From Mycoplasma bradburyae (lineage in GTDB: Bacteria > Bacillota_I > Bacilli_A > Mycoplasmatales > Mycoplasmoidaceae): a stretch of 64,000 bases of DNA. Shown here one piece after another: positions 26,623-38,169 of this stretch. The notes under the pieces are model-generated. The model had not been told where the DNA came from. It saw only the letters and a program-made list of their open reading frames with translations, and searched no databases. Where the stretch lies: contig NZ_CP101414.1 of assembly GCF_024338845.1 (NCBI RefSeq), forward strand, positions 868,001 through 932,000, given 5' to 3'. The number at the start of each line of letters is the position of its first letter. Within the stretch, counting starts at the first letter, position 1. Position numbers and translations under genes: made by a program.

Positions 26623-27669
26623 TTATCCTTTAACAGCTCCATCACTTAAACCACCTATTATGTATCTTTGTAGATACATAAATAGAACAAATGCTGGTAG
26701 AGAAGCTAATAATGTACCCATAGTATAAGCACCAGCTTGTAAATCTTGTTGGTTACTTAAGAATAGTTGTAATCCACTTGCTAATGTTTTATCTTGTTGG
26801 TTTGGTAGTACCAAACTAGGTAACAAGATATCAGTAAATGGAATTAAGAAAGATCACAAAGCAACCATAATTAAGGCAGGTCTGATTACTGGTAATAAGA
26901 TCTTGAAGAATAATCCTCAGTTGTTACAACCATCGATTTTAGCTGAATCATCTAATTCAGATGAAATCGTATCTAGATAACTCTTAACCATAAAGGTATT
27001 ACCAGCAATCGCTCCACCTGAATAGATTAGTACCAACATTATGATTGGTGATACTTTGATATCAGTCCCTAATTGAACAATAATGTATAGAACAATTAAA
27101 GATGATGTTGCTGGGATCATCTGAATCAACATTATGATTGTTAATGAATGTTTTGATCCTGCGAATTTAAATCTTGAATAAGCATAAGCATTAAGCGCAA
27201 CAGCTACAGTTGATATTAAAGCAGTAAACCCAGCTATATATAAAGTGTTTTTATATCAATCCCCAAAGTATGATCTGGTTTGTGGGTCTAGAATGTATTC
27301 TGTTCCAAATAAATTAAAAGTAGATGAATTCTTTTCTCTTAGAGCACTAACAGCTTCTGCTGTTAATTGATCTACATTACGATATTTAAATAAATAGAAT
27401 AAATTGTCAAACCCAAATTTAAATGGGGTAACTGTAGCAACCCGTGGGTTGTTAACATTAAATGAAGCGATTAACAAACTAATTACTGGGAATAGGATGA
27501 TTAATGATCAGAATACTAATAATAAGTAGTTAAAACATAATCATACTAATTCTGATTTAGTAGGCGGTTTAGCATCTAGTTCATTAAATGTTAAACGCTT
27601 TTTAGTTAACTGGTTCGGATCGATTTTTATACAGTCGAATGTCTTTTGATAAATCTTAGTTTTGTTCAT
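26623..27669 (-). CDS. malG: ABC transporter permease, MalG type
   Basis: The 348-residue permease has about six membrane helices. The cytoplasmic EAA loop is visible as SSELDDSAKIDGCNN, which matches the ELxxaAxiDGc pattern of MalG-type CUT1 permeases. The C-terminus ends SDGAVKG, also typical. A ~100-residue periplasm-like loop lies between helices 1 and 2 (residues ~65-140). The gene begins two bases after the stop of the fused MalF gene and is followed by malK after eleven bases. The frame uses TGA for tryptophan. Confidence 0.88.
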
Positions 27670-27671
27670 AA

Positions 27672-30600
27672 TTAATCTTTTCGACTCATTGATTTAATAA
27701 ATCCTCTTAAAGCAATACCAATACTAAACATTGAAGCTAATGTAGCTAAAGCAGCACCGAATGCTTGGTTACCAGGGAATTGTACTCCTTGCGGGTTAGA
27801 TAACTTAAATACTCAAGAAACAATAATATCCGTAGCACCTTCACCAAACGGAGTAGGTTTAGCATAAGCAGGACCACCATTGTTAAATAAGAAGATTGTT
27901 GTAAAGTTATTAAATGATCCTACGAATAAAGCGATTAGTAATGGCGAGATTGATAATAATAACTGTGGTAAGGTTAGATACCAAAATAAATGTCTTGATT
28001 TTGCTCCATCAACAGATCCAGCTTCATAAATATCTTTAGGTATTGATTGTAAATTACTAGTAACCAACATAAAGATCCAAGCATATCCAATTCAGGTTTG
28101 TACTATAATTAACAATGCTCTTGTTCAAGATATATCATTCAACCAAGATTTTGGTTGAATGTGGAACAAGTAAAACAAGATTGTATTGATATAACCGGTT
28201 TCGCCTGCTGCAAACATTGTTTTAATAAAACCTACAGTAACAAAAGCTGGAATTGCTCAAGGTAAGATAAAGATTATTCTAAAGATCTTTCTTCCCTTGA
28301 TTCTTGGGTTATTAGTAAGTATTGCTACTAATATCCCAAGAGCTATTGGAATTAAAGTAGAAGCAAAAGTTCAGATCACAGTCCAGAATAAAACATTACC
28401 AACAGAACCTAATAAATTAGATTCTCGTAATGTTCATCATCGACCTCATTGTTCTAATCCTACCCAATCTACTGATCTATTAGGTGGAATATGATTAAAT
28501 CCAATGTTAGTAAATGATAACAACACAGAAGTAACAACAGGTGATACGACAACAAACAACATTAATACTCAACCAAAGATTGAGATCATTCAAGGGAATC
28601 CTGAGGTTGATAATCATCTCTTAGAATGGCTTCATTGACTTGGTCGACATCCATAATATAACGCTTTAGCCACTCTATTAGCACTAATGGCTGATATCAA
28701 GAAATATATCAGCATAGCACTCATTAAGATAATTGATAACACACCACCAAACAAGTAGTATCTAGCATCTCCATGATCACTAGCACCTAGATCTATAACT
28801 CCAAAGATACCTTTCATTTTCTCAGTATACTGACCTAAAATGAAAGGCAAGAATAATGCATAATTTACGATTGTAAATAAAAGCATTAAGATTCCTTTGA
28901 TGTATTGCTTAAAGAATATTAATTCACAAGCACCAGGAATTAGAAAACCTAGTAATCAACTAAATCGTTTAACATTAATTGAAGTTTCTATCGGGATTGC
29001 TTTTTGAGCTTCATTAACTTTGCTTTCAAAAATCTTTTTATTAATCTTTTGTTCAGCAAACTCTCTTATAAATAATGTTTTTAAGGTTTCTTTGTTTCTT
29101 AAGATTTTCGAACTTAGTTTAAGTTCGTAAATTGCTTCTTTTTTAACTATCTTGATTTCTACTAAACGGTTCTTATAAGCTTGTTTAGAAATCTCTTTAG
29201 ATGCTAACTTATCTTTTAATTCATTTAAAGAATCTTTATATTGTTTTTTGATTAAAGCTAACTTTTCAGATATCAATTGTTTTTCTTTATCTTGATCAGA
29301 TTTAGCATAAATCTGATCTAGTTCATGTTTAGCTATTATCTTTTCTTCAAGGAATTTGTTTCTTGTTATTGAATGATCTACTGCATAGTTTTTGTGAGCT
29401 GATGATACTGCGTTTTTGTAATCACTTTCATAACTATATTCTTTATATGTATTAGCAATTAATTCATTATATTTAGATTTATATAACGCTTTAGCTTCTT
29501 TGTTAATTGATAACTTATTTTTTGCTGAAAAGAAGTTATCATAAGCTATCTTAATAAAACTATTTGTAGCATTACTAATATACTTATTAGTAATTTCTTC
29601 TAGGTCGTTTAAGGCTTTTTGTTTGTTTAAGTTTTCTAATTCAGATCAATTGATATTCACTTGATCTTTAACAAAAGTTTCATTTGCTTGCAAGAATTTA
29701 TAAAAGTCTTTATAGTTCTTGATTTGCAAACTTAGTTTTTGTTGTTCATAAAGTTCTTTTTTCTTATCTTTAATTTGTTTTCTAGCTAAACTAGATTTAT
29801 CAAAAATCTTTTGGATTTTTAACTTATTAGAGTTCTCAACTTCTAGTATTTGTTTCTTATGATCTTCAACTTTTAACAAAGCTTGTTTTTTAAACTCGTT
29901 TGCTTCGTTAGTTGCTTGCTCATACTTCTTGTTGTATTCGTTTTCTATCTTAATTAATCTTTGGTTTGCACTTAAGATAATATTTTGTTTTTCTTGTTCG
30001 TATAGTTGTTTATTTAATAAATATGTTTGATCGTATTTTCTTTTTAATTCTTCACGGGTGTTGTATAAACGTAATCTTCTTGTTTCTATCTTGATATAAA
30101 GATCTTTTAAATACTTACTAGGATCTGGTAATTTGTTAAGCAGATCTTTTTCATAACTTGATAAGTAAGAATCGATCTTTTTAAGATCGAATTCTTTATC
30201 ATTAACATTATTTGTGTATGTAAGGATAGTTGAAAACAAACAATAAACTTTAGCAATCTCAGTTTCACTGTGATTGGTTTTTTTCTTAAGAATTTCAATA
30301 TTTCTTAATTTATCTTCTAAGCTATCTATAGAATTCTTAAGAGAATTAATAAAATCATCAACATACTTTTTGTTTTGTTTCTTCTTAAGTTTTAACTTCT
30401 TAAGTTCGTAATTAAGAAGATCATTTAAAGAATCAACATAAGAAAGTTTTCTTATTGAATCTTTAAAAACTTTTAGCTTATTTTTATAAGCTATTTTGTG
30501 ACTATTTAATTCTCTTTGTAAGTTGTCAGTTATCTTTGTTTTAGCTCGAAGAAAAAGATCTTTATCAATATTGTATCTAGTTTTGATCTCATCCTTCATT

Positions 30601-30713
30601 CTTAAGAAAACATTCTCGACTTGTTTCTTATAATCCTTTAGGTTATTTGTTGTCTCTGGTAGTTTAGCTTCAAAACTTTCACCATACCAGTTATACAGTT
30701 TTAGTTTTTCCAT
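27672..30713 (-). CDS. malF: Fusion of a ~550-residue coiled-coil domain to a MalF-type permease
   Basis: A single frame of 1013 codons runs from the ATG at 30713 to the TAA at 27672 when TGA is tryptophan; I checked the joins for TAA and TAG. Residues 1 to about 580 are highly charged and helical, with Lys/Glu-rich heptads such as KLKKKQNKKYVDDFINSLKN, and predict long coiled coils. Residues ~585-1013 are a MalF-type permease with about seven or eight membrane helices and the EAA loop YEAGSVDGAKSRHLFWYLTLP. MalF proteins in M. pneumoniae and other bacteria are about 300-500 residues without such a domain. The extension would face the cytoplasm, where it could contact the ATPase, the cytoskeleton or a kinase. 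An internal start near 29276 cannot be excluded. Confidence 0.85.
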
Positions 30714-30716
30714 AAC

Positions 30717-31247
30717 CTAGACTGCTCTCCCAACATGTAATTTGTATTGTTCATATTTGAATGTTCTGCGTAGTGCGTGATAATAAAATAAGTTAATAAC
30801 CAAAGCAACAACCATACTAGCTGATAATACTGAGATTACTGCTCCAATGCCAATCGCAATATCATTATGCCGTTGTATGCCTGTATAAAACGGCATAGCT
30901 ATTAAAACAGTATAGATAACTATCCAAGTAAAATAGAATAAATAACTTACTTTAACCTTGTGTCTGGCTAGTGTAATGTAAAGCAAAAAGAATAACAGAG
31001 TTATTTCGTTACCTATATACGACAAGAAAACAGCGATCTTGCCAGAGCTGATAATCATCTCTTTAGCTTCTTGTCTGTTTTCTTGATTAGATTCATTTAC
31101 CAATGTATCAATATAAGATTCTTTGAATCCCAAACTAAATGGAATACTAATCCATATGATAAGAAAAAAGGTTAATAAACTTAATATAGTTACATAACTA
31201 TAAAATGCTTTTTTACTTATATTCGCCCTATATTTTTGATACTTCAT
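30717..31247 (-). CDS. Small multi-pass membrane protein of the ABC operon
   Basis: The 176-residue protein has four predicted membrane helices, near residues 18-40, 70-92, 102-122 and 130-155, with a charged extracellular or cytoplasmic loop (LVNESNQENRQEAKEM). Its TAG stop lies three bases before the ATG of the coiled-coil permease, so translation is coupled. I recognise no family. Its position between the binding lipoprotein and MalF suggests an accessory role in transport. Confidence 0.7.
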   Translation of the reverse strand: MKYQKYRANISKKAFYSYVTILSLLTFFLIIWISIPFSLGFKESYIDTLVNESNQENRQEAKEMIISSGKIAVFLSYIGNEITLLFFLLYITLARHKVKVSYLFYFTWIVIYTVLIAMPFYTGIQRHNDIAIGIGAVISVLSASMVVALVINLFYYHALRRTFKYEQYKLHVGRAV

Positions 31248-31289
31248 TAGTTTTGTTTATTTTATTAATTATAGCTAATGAGTAAGGTA

Positions 31290-33950
31290 TTATTGTTTGC
31301 TTGGACCGAAGTTGATTGTGAATGATTGCGCATCTTTAATAGTTGCTAAAGCAGTAGTCATAGAAGCGCTTAATTGATCGCGAACAACTTTTTTAAATGC
31401 TTCTTCATTAGTTACGCTATCTTTTTTAGATTTAAAGAATTCAAGGTTACCAAATGTTTTTTCATTTCATGAACCTCAAACTGTGCCAAATTGTGGGTTA
31501 GAAACACCAGGGCGTTTAGGTAATGTTTCAAAGATACCAGTTCCATTTTCAGCATATGATTTATCACTAGTAATTACATCTAATATTTTAGATACGATTG
31601 AAACATTAGAAGAAGCTTCAACTTTTTTAGCCACATCACTTAAAGTGTAATCAGAAGCCATACCATCTTTTTTAGGCATCTTAGATTGCAATAAACTTAG
31701 ATCAACTAGCTTGTAAAGCAATGCATTATTTAAGAATTCATAGTACATTAAAGTAACAGCTTTTTTAATTGTTTCAGCGTTTGGCATTGTTTTAGCAATC
31801 GCATTCAACAATTTAGTAGCTTTATCAACTGCTGCATTTATTTGCTTAGTAACTTCTGCTTTAGCAGCATCTAGTTTTTCTCCAGTAGGAGCAGTTAAAA
31901 GATCAGTAGCTAATTGGTTATTAGTTAATATAGAAGCATCTTTACCATCACCATCATAACCTAGAATTGCATTTTCAAGTTTTCTGAAGTGAATCGCGTT
32001 ACCATCAAATAATCCTTTGAATACAGTTCGTAAATCTTCAGGTAATGAATTAACAAATGTTTCACTTGGTTTGTTTTCAGATACTGCGTTGTCTTTTAAG
32101 AAATCATTTTTAAGTTTTCAAGCTGCTTGTTCGTTTTCAATAGCTTTAACATTATTAGAACCAAAGATAGCAGCTAAAGCGTTCTTAAGTGGAGCAGCAT
32201 CCATTATTAGTTCTTTATATCTATTAACTAATGATTCAGGTAATTTGCTATCTTTAATCTTATCTTCTCAAAGAGATTTCTTATTTAAATAAGAATCATC
32301 TAAAGGCATTTTATTGCTATCAGCTTCAGATGTCGCTTCTCAATCTTTACCTACTCAAGCTTTTAGTTCTAAAATCTTTTTACCTAGTTCATTGTATTTA
32401 GCTAACAATTCATCAGAATTTGTATACGTTAAATTAGTAGCTAACTCAGTTAGTTCTTTGTTGTTTATTTTGCTATTTTGATCAATTGCTACTTTAATCT
32501 TCTTTTGAACAGATTCAAAGATAGGAACCTTAGAATCAGATAAGAAATATTGATAAGAAGCATTAGGTGAATAGATAGATAACAACATGTTGATAATTGC
32601 TAATTTTCTATCTTCACTAGCTGAAGTATTCATTTTATTTCTAACGATACCTCAAGATCAAGAACCAGGAGATTGTAAATATTTAACACCATCTACAACA
32701 TTAGGTACTGTGAATATAGATTTAACGCCACCATTAGTAATAGCATTACGTAATTCTCAAGTACCAACCATACCAAAATCTAATTTCTTTTCTTTGAATA
32801 GTTGATAAATAGTATTTAGATAAGTTCCACCATCACTATTAAATGCTGTTTCTAAGGTGTTCTTTTGAATACCAGCTTTACCTCATGGAGTTTGTTTATA
32901 TTGTTCATCAGTTAGTTTATAAACTGCTTCATATAACTTATAAAGTAATCCAGAGTTGTAATCTGTTGCTTTAGAAAATAAAGCGTGGTTAGGATCTGTA
33001 GTTAATCAACCAGATGAAGCAGCGTTGTTACCTCAATAAACTAGTTTTTCAATCAACGCTTGGTTTTGAAGTTGTTTTTTAACAGCTTCATCTGTCGCTT
33101 CATTAATTCTTTTCTCAGTTTCAGCTTGTGTAACACCACCAACAACACCTAAACCAAATCAAAAGTTTTGAGTGTGTCACAACGCTTTACCAGCATTAAC
33201 TAATTCAGTTAATGAATTAGTATCATTATTCTTAAGAATAGTTAATGCTTCGTTTTCAGTTTTAGGTGAAACAATAAAAATACCTTCGCTGTTGTGTTGT
33301 AATGCTAATGCTTCAGCTGCTGGATTATTACCATTTCTACCTAAATAAATACCAAAGTTAATCATTTCCTTAACCTTTTCACTAGGTAGATCAAATGATT
33401 TTTTAAGGTGATCAAATATGTTCATGTTGTATACTTTGAACTCATTCAGGTTAATTGCTTGAGCAGCGTCTGCTAAACTGGTAATTTGATCAGCAGGAGC
33501 ATAGTAAATGTCGGCTATTTGCGGATCATCAACTGTAATAGATTTCATTGATTCTAAAGCTTCGAATACACCTTTATCAATAAATCTAACTCGATACCCC
33601 TGCTCATATGATTTAGATTTTTTGAACTCTTTTAAAGCAGCTTTCCACATTTCAACTTGAGCTTGATCTCTGAATAGCTTAATAACTTTTTCATTAGGAG
33701 TGCTGCTTGTCGCTAAAACATCGGCTACTTCTTGATCAGTTACAGGGTTAATAGTTATTTGTTGATCTTTAAAAGATAGAACATTATCATTTACAGGATT
33801 TGTTTTATCAATAGGATTTGATCCATCTTCAGGTTTTTTGCTGCCAGAATTATCATTTTTACCGTTAAAACAAGAAGATAATGCTGTTGCTGAGATTAAT
33901 AACCCTCCCCAGAAAACACCAATTAAAGATTTAAGCACTTTTTTCTTCAT
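31290..33950 (-). CDS. Large substrate-binding lipoprotein of the maltodextrin ABC transporter
   Basis: The 886-residue protein starts with a lipoprotein signal, the lipobox ALSSC placing the lipidated cysteine at residue 27, followed by a Ser/Gly/Lys-rich linker. The remainder is Ala/Lys/Asp-rich without further membrane helices, as in extracellular solute-binding proteins. Motifs such as QVEMWKAALKEFKKSKSYEQ and ADIYYAPADQITSLADA resemble the N-lobe of maltose-binding proteins. It is about twice the size of ordinary MalE, a feature seen in several mycoplasma sugar-binding lipoproteins. Its place before two membrane proteins, MalF, MalG and MalK makes the role as binding subunit likely. The frame crosses many TGA codons. 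Confidence 0.82.
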
Positions 33951-33978
33951 AAATATTACCTTATTAATTAATTTACAA

Positions 33979-34428
33979 CTATTCGAACGCTAGATCATTT
34001 TTCTTATAAGCTATTAAGAATAATATGATCGCAAAGGGTGATAAAAATAAAATTGCCATTATAGTTCCTAAAACAGGAATTCATTTATAAAATTCGGTTT
34101 TAGATAGTATATAGTAAGTATGAATCGATAATACAAGATTGATAAGTTCAATAACTGCTATTATAGTTATTAACACTTTAGCTCAAAAACTTTCTTGCAA
34201 ACCTTTTATAAAAACACCTAATAATAATTGGTTATTATTGTTTTTTGAAAGATTTATTAATCAATACATCATTGCAACGATGCATACGAGAGCTACTATG
34301 TTATTTAATGCAAAATAGATGTACTCAAGTATTTTTGGTCTAGATTTTCGTTCTAGTGGTCGTTTCCCAATGAATAATCATCTTAACTTTGTACTAAATG
34401 GAACTACTTGAAACTTTATTTTTTTCAT
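33979..34428 (-). CDS. Small membrane protein, first gene of the maltodextrin operon
   Basis: The 149-residue protein is encoded at 34428-33979 with a strong AGGAG ribosome site before the ATG and three TGA tryptophan codons. About three membrane helices are visible (near residues 37-60, 82-105 and 115-140). The N-terminus is basic. It has no recognisable family. It lies 28 bases before the binding lipoprotein and is probably co-transcribed with the whole transporter operon. Confidence 0.72.
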
Positions 34429-34491
34429 AACTCCTACTTTTATTTTGTCATAACGATTAGAAAATAACTGTCATAATCCTAGTCTCTTGTT

Positions 34492-34513
34492 ATGTATAAA
34501 GATACATCAACTT
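34492..34513 (-). promoter_or_regulatory. Candidate operator/promoter of the maltodextrin operon
   Basis: The dyad ATGTAT-4-ATACAT lies about 70 bases before the first gene. On the minus strand AAGTTGATGTATC is identical over 13 bases to the inverted repeat upstream of pulA (3176-3188). A TTGTCT hexamer upstream and a TATACA-like box overlap it, so a repressor bound here would block the promoter. Confidence 0.45.
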
Positions 34514-34691
34514 GACCAGACAAGATTATAAAATTAAGGTTATAACCTATAAAACCGTTATATTCCTTTAAAATAAAGGAATTTATAAGAAAACATTGCT
34601 TTATAAAAACCTTGATAAAGTATTGATTTTTCCTAAAAAAATGACTAACCAAAAGTATATAGGTTTTATCTGCGCGTAAAAGGTATTTATC

Positions 34692-34738
34692 ACTCTATGT
34701 ATTCTAGCACATCAACTAACAATAAAAATACATAGAGT
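34692..34738. promoter_or_regulatory. Inverted repeat upstream of the ABC operon
   Basis: ACTCTATGTATT (34692-34703) and AATACATAGAGT (34727-34738) form a perfect 12-bp dyad with a 23-base spacer. It could be a regulator site or a structural element; nothing further supports a function. Confidence 0.4.
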
Positions 34739-35438
34739 TTGACTGAAACCGTTGTTTATTGAATTATTAAAGGTAATAGAAAATATATGATTATCCATTT
34801 TGCGGTTTTCTTATTAGATTCTAATTAAGGTTTATCTAAATATCTATATCATTAATTGTTGGTCCCATAAAATTGGAATTAAAGAATTTCTCAAAATCCT
34901 AAAACTTATATTCATATAAAAAAGGATATATCTTATAAATTAGTTAACTATTCTATTTATTTCAAGCTAAAATTTGAAAAATATGCGGTAATTTTAACTA
35001 AAAATAACTTTATAAAAAGTACTAATAATTTATTAAAATAGTTGCCATTTAACTAATTAAATTGGTTAAATATCGTTAATCTTTATTTAAATAGTATAAG
35101 TATCCAACTATTAATTAGATTCAAATTTAAAATGAAAATCGCTAAAAATTATTATTAAAAATATTTAAATAAGAAGCTATTATCTATAATTTAATTTAAT
35201 AGCCCTATAAAAATGATTTTGTCTGTTAAATTATTTTTCTATAGAAATATTTTCTTTCTAAATTTCAAAAAAATCTAATCATTTTTAAATAACTAAACAA
35301 TAAATTTTCAAATAATCTTGCACCTAATTTTAAATGATCTTTAAATATTAAAAATATTCATTTTTACCGTATATTTTTAATTTTTTTATTAAAAATGATT
35401 CAAAATTAAATTACATTTTTGTTACTATTAAAAATAAA

Positions 35439-35462
35439 AAACACAACATATTTGTTGTGTTT
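35439..35462 (-). terminator. Terminator after tilS
   Basis: A perfect 10-bp stem (AAACACAACA with TGTTGTGTTT) and a 4-base loop lie 45 bases after the tilS stop, with T-rich sequence following on the minus strand. Confidence 0.7.
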
Positions 35463-35506
35463 GTATCTAATTTATGTCTTTTCGTTTTTTTATTTATTGA
35501 TAATTG

Positions 35507-36370
35507 CTATGCTTTAATGATTTCAACAATTCCATTTTTCTTAATGAGATAAGTATTTATTTTTAATCGATATTTTTTATTATTCTTTTTTTGTAAAAAT
35601 TCAAGAATACCATCAGCTTTAGCTTTGGTGTATTTTATATCATTTTTTGATAATCAATAATAAATTATCTCGTAATAATTTGTTGATTCAATAAGTTGTT
35701 TGTAATTATGATCTCAATTAACAATAAAATTATTGACTTCATCAAATCTGTATTTATTTTGTTTATTAAGTTTATTAAAAAAATCTAATTGTTCTTGTTT
35801 TTTATTATTAGTTAATTTAGATAAATTAATTCGAACTTTATTTCTCTGATAAATTGGTAATAAGTTAGTTTCATCTATTCCATAAGGGATTTTGTTTTCA
35901 TTAAGATAATTCTGAATATCATCTTTTCAAAAATCTAGAATTGGTCTTATAATTCTTAGATCTTTGTAATTAGATTCCTTATGAAGTCCATAAAATAATA
36001 AGTTTTTATTCTTATCATATTGCATTAAAGCAGATTCTAAAAAATCATCTTTTTGATGAGCGATAAGACATTTTTCTAGATTATATTTTTTTGCTACTTC
36101 TAGAAAAAAATCATAACGCAAGATTCTTGCTTGAGTTTGGAAATTCCTTTGGTAATTATAGTTCTTATCTACAGATAAAAGCTCTAAGATTAGATTATTG
36201 TTCATACAATAATTTTGAACAATTTCTTGATCTCTTAATGCTGATTGGCGTTTATTATAATTTACGTGACAAACAACCTTGATTTGTTCTTTGTATTGAT
36301 TCAATAAATACATTGAATCAGGTCCACCAGAAACGCCAATTAAATATTGCTTTTTATCTGTTGTACTCAT
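35507..36370 (-). CDS. tilS: tRNA(Ile)-lysidine synthase
   Basis: The 287-residue enzyme converts cytidine-34 of the AUA-reading isoleucine tRNA to lysidine, using ATP and lysine. The N-terminal PP-loop ATP-pyrophosphatase motif [11 protein letters not shown] is clear, followed by [14 protein letters not shown] and [11 protein letters not shown] typical of the family. The C-terminal part is short, without a full TilS substrate-binding extension, as in other mycoplasmas. Its start overlaps the end of pth by 17 bases, and rplK-rplA-pth-tilS matches the order in Mycoplasma genitalium. The stop is the TAG at 35507 after several TGA tryptophan codons. Confidence 0.92.
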
Positions 36371-36905
36371 TCATTAATTGGCTAAAGCTTTTGTCTGACT
36401 TGATAAAGTCATAAGCAATAACACTAGCAGACGCAATAGCTGCTTTAAGCGTATCTGATTCTTTGTGTGAAAATTTAGATAAAACAAAACTTGAGATTGA
36501 TTTTAAGTATTGATTCTTAATCCCAACACGAACTCTTTTGAAATCTTGAGTTCCTAATTGAGTAATAATACTATTCACTCCATTTTGTCCGTTAGATGAA
36601 CCATTTTGTTTTAATTTAACAACCCCTAAATCAAACGCAATTTCGTCATGAATAACTAAAATATCTTCTACGTTAATTTTGTAAAAATTCATAATTTCTT
36701 TTACAAAATTACCTGACAGATTCATATAAGTTAATGGTTTAGCGATAATGAAATCATCATGCTTTACATAAGTACCATTAAATTGCGTTTTTTCTAAATC
36801 TAGATGTAAAACATCCAGAAGTTTATCGATCACTTTAAACCCGATATTATGACGCGTATGAGCGTATTCAGAACCGGGGTTTCCTAAACCTACAACAAGT
36901 TTCAT
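36354..36905 (-). CDS. pth: Peptidyl-tRNA hydrolase
   Basis: The 183-residue enzyme releases peptides from stalled peptidyl-tRNAs. The start [20 protein letters not shown] contains the family signature, including the catalytic His, and TYMNLSG and IHDE follow. A longer upstream frame exists, but it runs into rplA and lacks family similarity, so the ATG at 36905 was chosen. The C-terminus overlaps tilS. A hairpin terminator stands between rplA and this gene, so its promoter may lie in the short gap or within rplA. Confidence 0.94.
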   Translation of the reverse strand: MKLVVGLGNPGSEYAHTRHNIGFKVIDKLLDVLHLDLEKTQFNGTYVKHDDFIIAKPLTYMNLSGNFVKEIMNFYKINVEDILVIHDEIAFDLGVVKLKQNGSSNGQNGVNSIITQLGTQDFKRVRVGIKNQYLKSISSFVLSKFSHKESDTLKAAIASASVIAYDFIKSDKSFSQLMNEYNR

Positions 36906-36918
36906 ATGTATAAAAAAA

Positions 36919-36941
36919 TTAATTAGGTTTAACCTAATTAA
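36919..36941 (-). terminator. Terminator overlapping the rplA stop codon
   Basis: TTAATTAGGTT and AACCTAATTAA form an 11-bp palindrome with a single-base centre that includes the rplA TAG. Seven T residues follow on the minus strand. In vivo the innermost pairs must open to form a loop. Confidence 0.6.
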
Positions 36942-37614
36942 TTTTAACTTTAACTCCTGGACCCATTGTTGAAGATATCGAGATGTTTTGGATGTAGACA
37001 CCTTTAACAGCACTTGGTCTTCTTGATTTGATTAATTCGATTAAGGTATTAGCGTTTTCTACAATCTTTTGAGTTTCAGTTGATTGTTTACCGATTGTCA
37101 TGTGGATGTTACCAAATGAGTCTGTACGGTATTCTTTTTTACCTTTACGATATTCAGTAATAGCAGTAGCTATATCTTGAGTAACTGTACCAGTTTTAGG
37201 GTTAGGCATTAAACCTCTTGGACCTAAGATCTTACCTAATTTACCTAATTCAATCATGAATTTAGGGTTAGTAATAATCACGTCAAAATCCATTCAACCA
37301 GCTTTAATTTCGTTAATTTTATCAATTTCACCAACGAAATCAGCGCCAGCTTGTTTAGCTTCAGCTTGTTGATCAGTAATTGCTAAAATTCTTAATGGTT
37401 TAGAAACATTATGAGGTAAAGAGATAGCACCTCTTAATTGTTGATCAGCCTTAGTAGTATCTAAGTTTAATTTAATAGCAATATCAATTGAACTTTCAAA
37501 TTTAGTAATTGAAGTTTTTTTAGCAATATCAATTGCTTTATCTAAATCATAGATTTGTTTAGAATCAAAAGAAGCTAATGCAGCTTTAGTTTTTTTAGTC
37601 AATTTTTTAGACAT
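36934..37614 (-). CDS. rplA: 50S ribosomal protein L1
   Basis: The 226-residue protein forms the L1 stalk of the large subunit and usually represses its own operon by binding the mRNA leader. The family motifs GKLGKILGPRGLMPNPKTGTV and IKSRRPSAVKGVY are clear near the middle and C-terminus. One TGA tryptophan codon interrupts it only under the standard code. The ATG overlaps the rplK stop by one base (TAATG), so the two genes are translationally coupled. Confidence 0.97.
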
Positions 37615-38069
37615 TATTTAGCTCCTTTCTTAGCTTTATTAGGGGTAGGATCAACACCTTCAATTTCCATTCCCATTTGTTTAGCTGTTCCAGCGATCAT
37701 TCTTAAAGCAGATTCTTGATCGTAAGCATTAAGATCTGGCATCTTGTATTCAGCAATCTTTAATGCATCTTCTTTAGAAATTTTAGCTATCTTTTCAGTT
37801 TTAGCGTTTTTAGCACCTTTTTCAATCTTAGCCGCTTTTTTAAGTAAGATTGTTACAGGAGTAGTCTTAAGTTCGAAAGTAAAGCTCTTGTCATTAAAAG
37901 CAGTAATAATAACAGGAACTACATCGCCCATTCTGTCTTTAGTTTTATCGTTGAATTGTTTGGTGAATTCACCCATATTAATACCAACTGAAGCTAAAGC
38001 TGGACCAGGCTTAGCCTGACCACCAATAAGTTCTAGTTTGGCAATTCTTGTGATTTCTTTTTTAGCCAC
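37614..38069 (-). CDS. rplK: 50S ribosomal protein L11
   Basis: The 151-residue protein binds 23S rRNA at the GTPase-associated centre. Its N-terminus [21 protein letters not shown] and the ...[14 protein letters not shown] motif are diagnostic. The GTG at 38069 was chosen because it follows an AAAGGTG Shine-Dalgarno sequence at proper distance and gives the usual N-terminus; the GTG three codons earlier is within that ribosome site. The C-terminus carries a short basic tail. Confidence 0.96.
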   Translation of the reverse strand: MAKKEITRIAKLELIGGQAKPGPALASVGINMGEFTKQFNDKTKDRMGDVVPVIITAFNDKSFTFELKTTPVTILLKKAAKIEKGAKNAKTEKIAKISKEDALKIAEYKMPDLNAYDQESALRMIAGTAKQMGMEIEGVDPTPNKAKKGAK

Positions 38070-38109
38070 AAGCAACACCTTTCTATAATAATTATTTAAA
38101 TGTTCTTTA

Positions 38110-38148
38110 TGCAGTCTAACGAACTTTAATAGATAAAGTTCTTCTGCA
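38110..38148 (-). promoter_or_regulatory. Candidate L1-binding leader of the rplK-rplA mRNA
   Basis: Two stacked stems (TGCAG/CTGCA outside, GAACTTTA/TAAAGTTC inside) are joined by an asymmetric internal loop (2 and 6 bases) and lie 41 bases before rplK. Two helices split by an asymmetric loop is the general form of the L1 binding site. The inference is structural only. Confidence 0.4.
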
Positions 38149-38169
38149 CTAAATTAGAATTTCACAATC

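Larger units (their letters stand above)
34429..35438. other. ~1-kb AT-rich intergenic region between ABC operon and tilS
   Basis: I find no gene here. The left part (34430-34740) carries the presumed promoter, the shared operator-like motif and a hairpin. The part from about 34780 to 35430 is extremely AT-rich with many A and T runs and no coding pattern on either strand. Confidence 0.6.

Noticed and set aside
36354..37013. Longer pth start about 36 codons upstream.
   Set aside because: The extension overlaps rplA and its terminator, and the family starts at [11 protein letters not shown].
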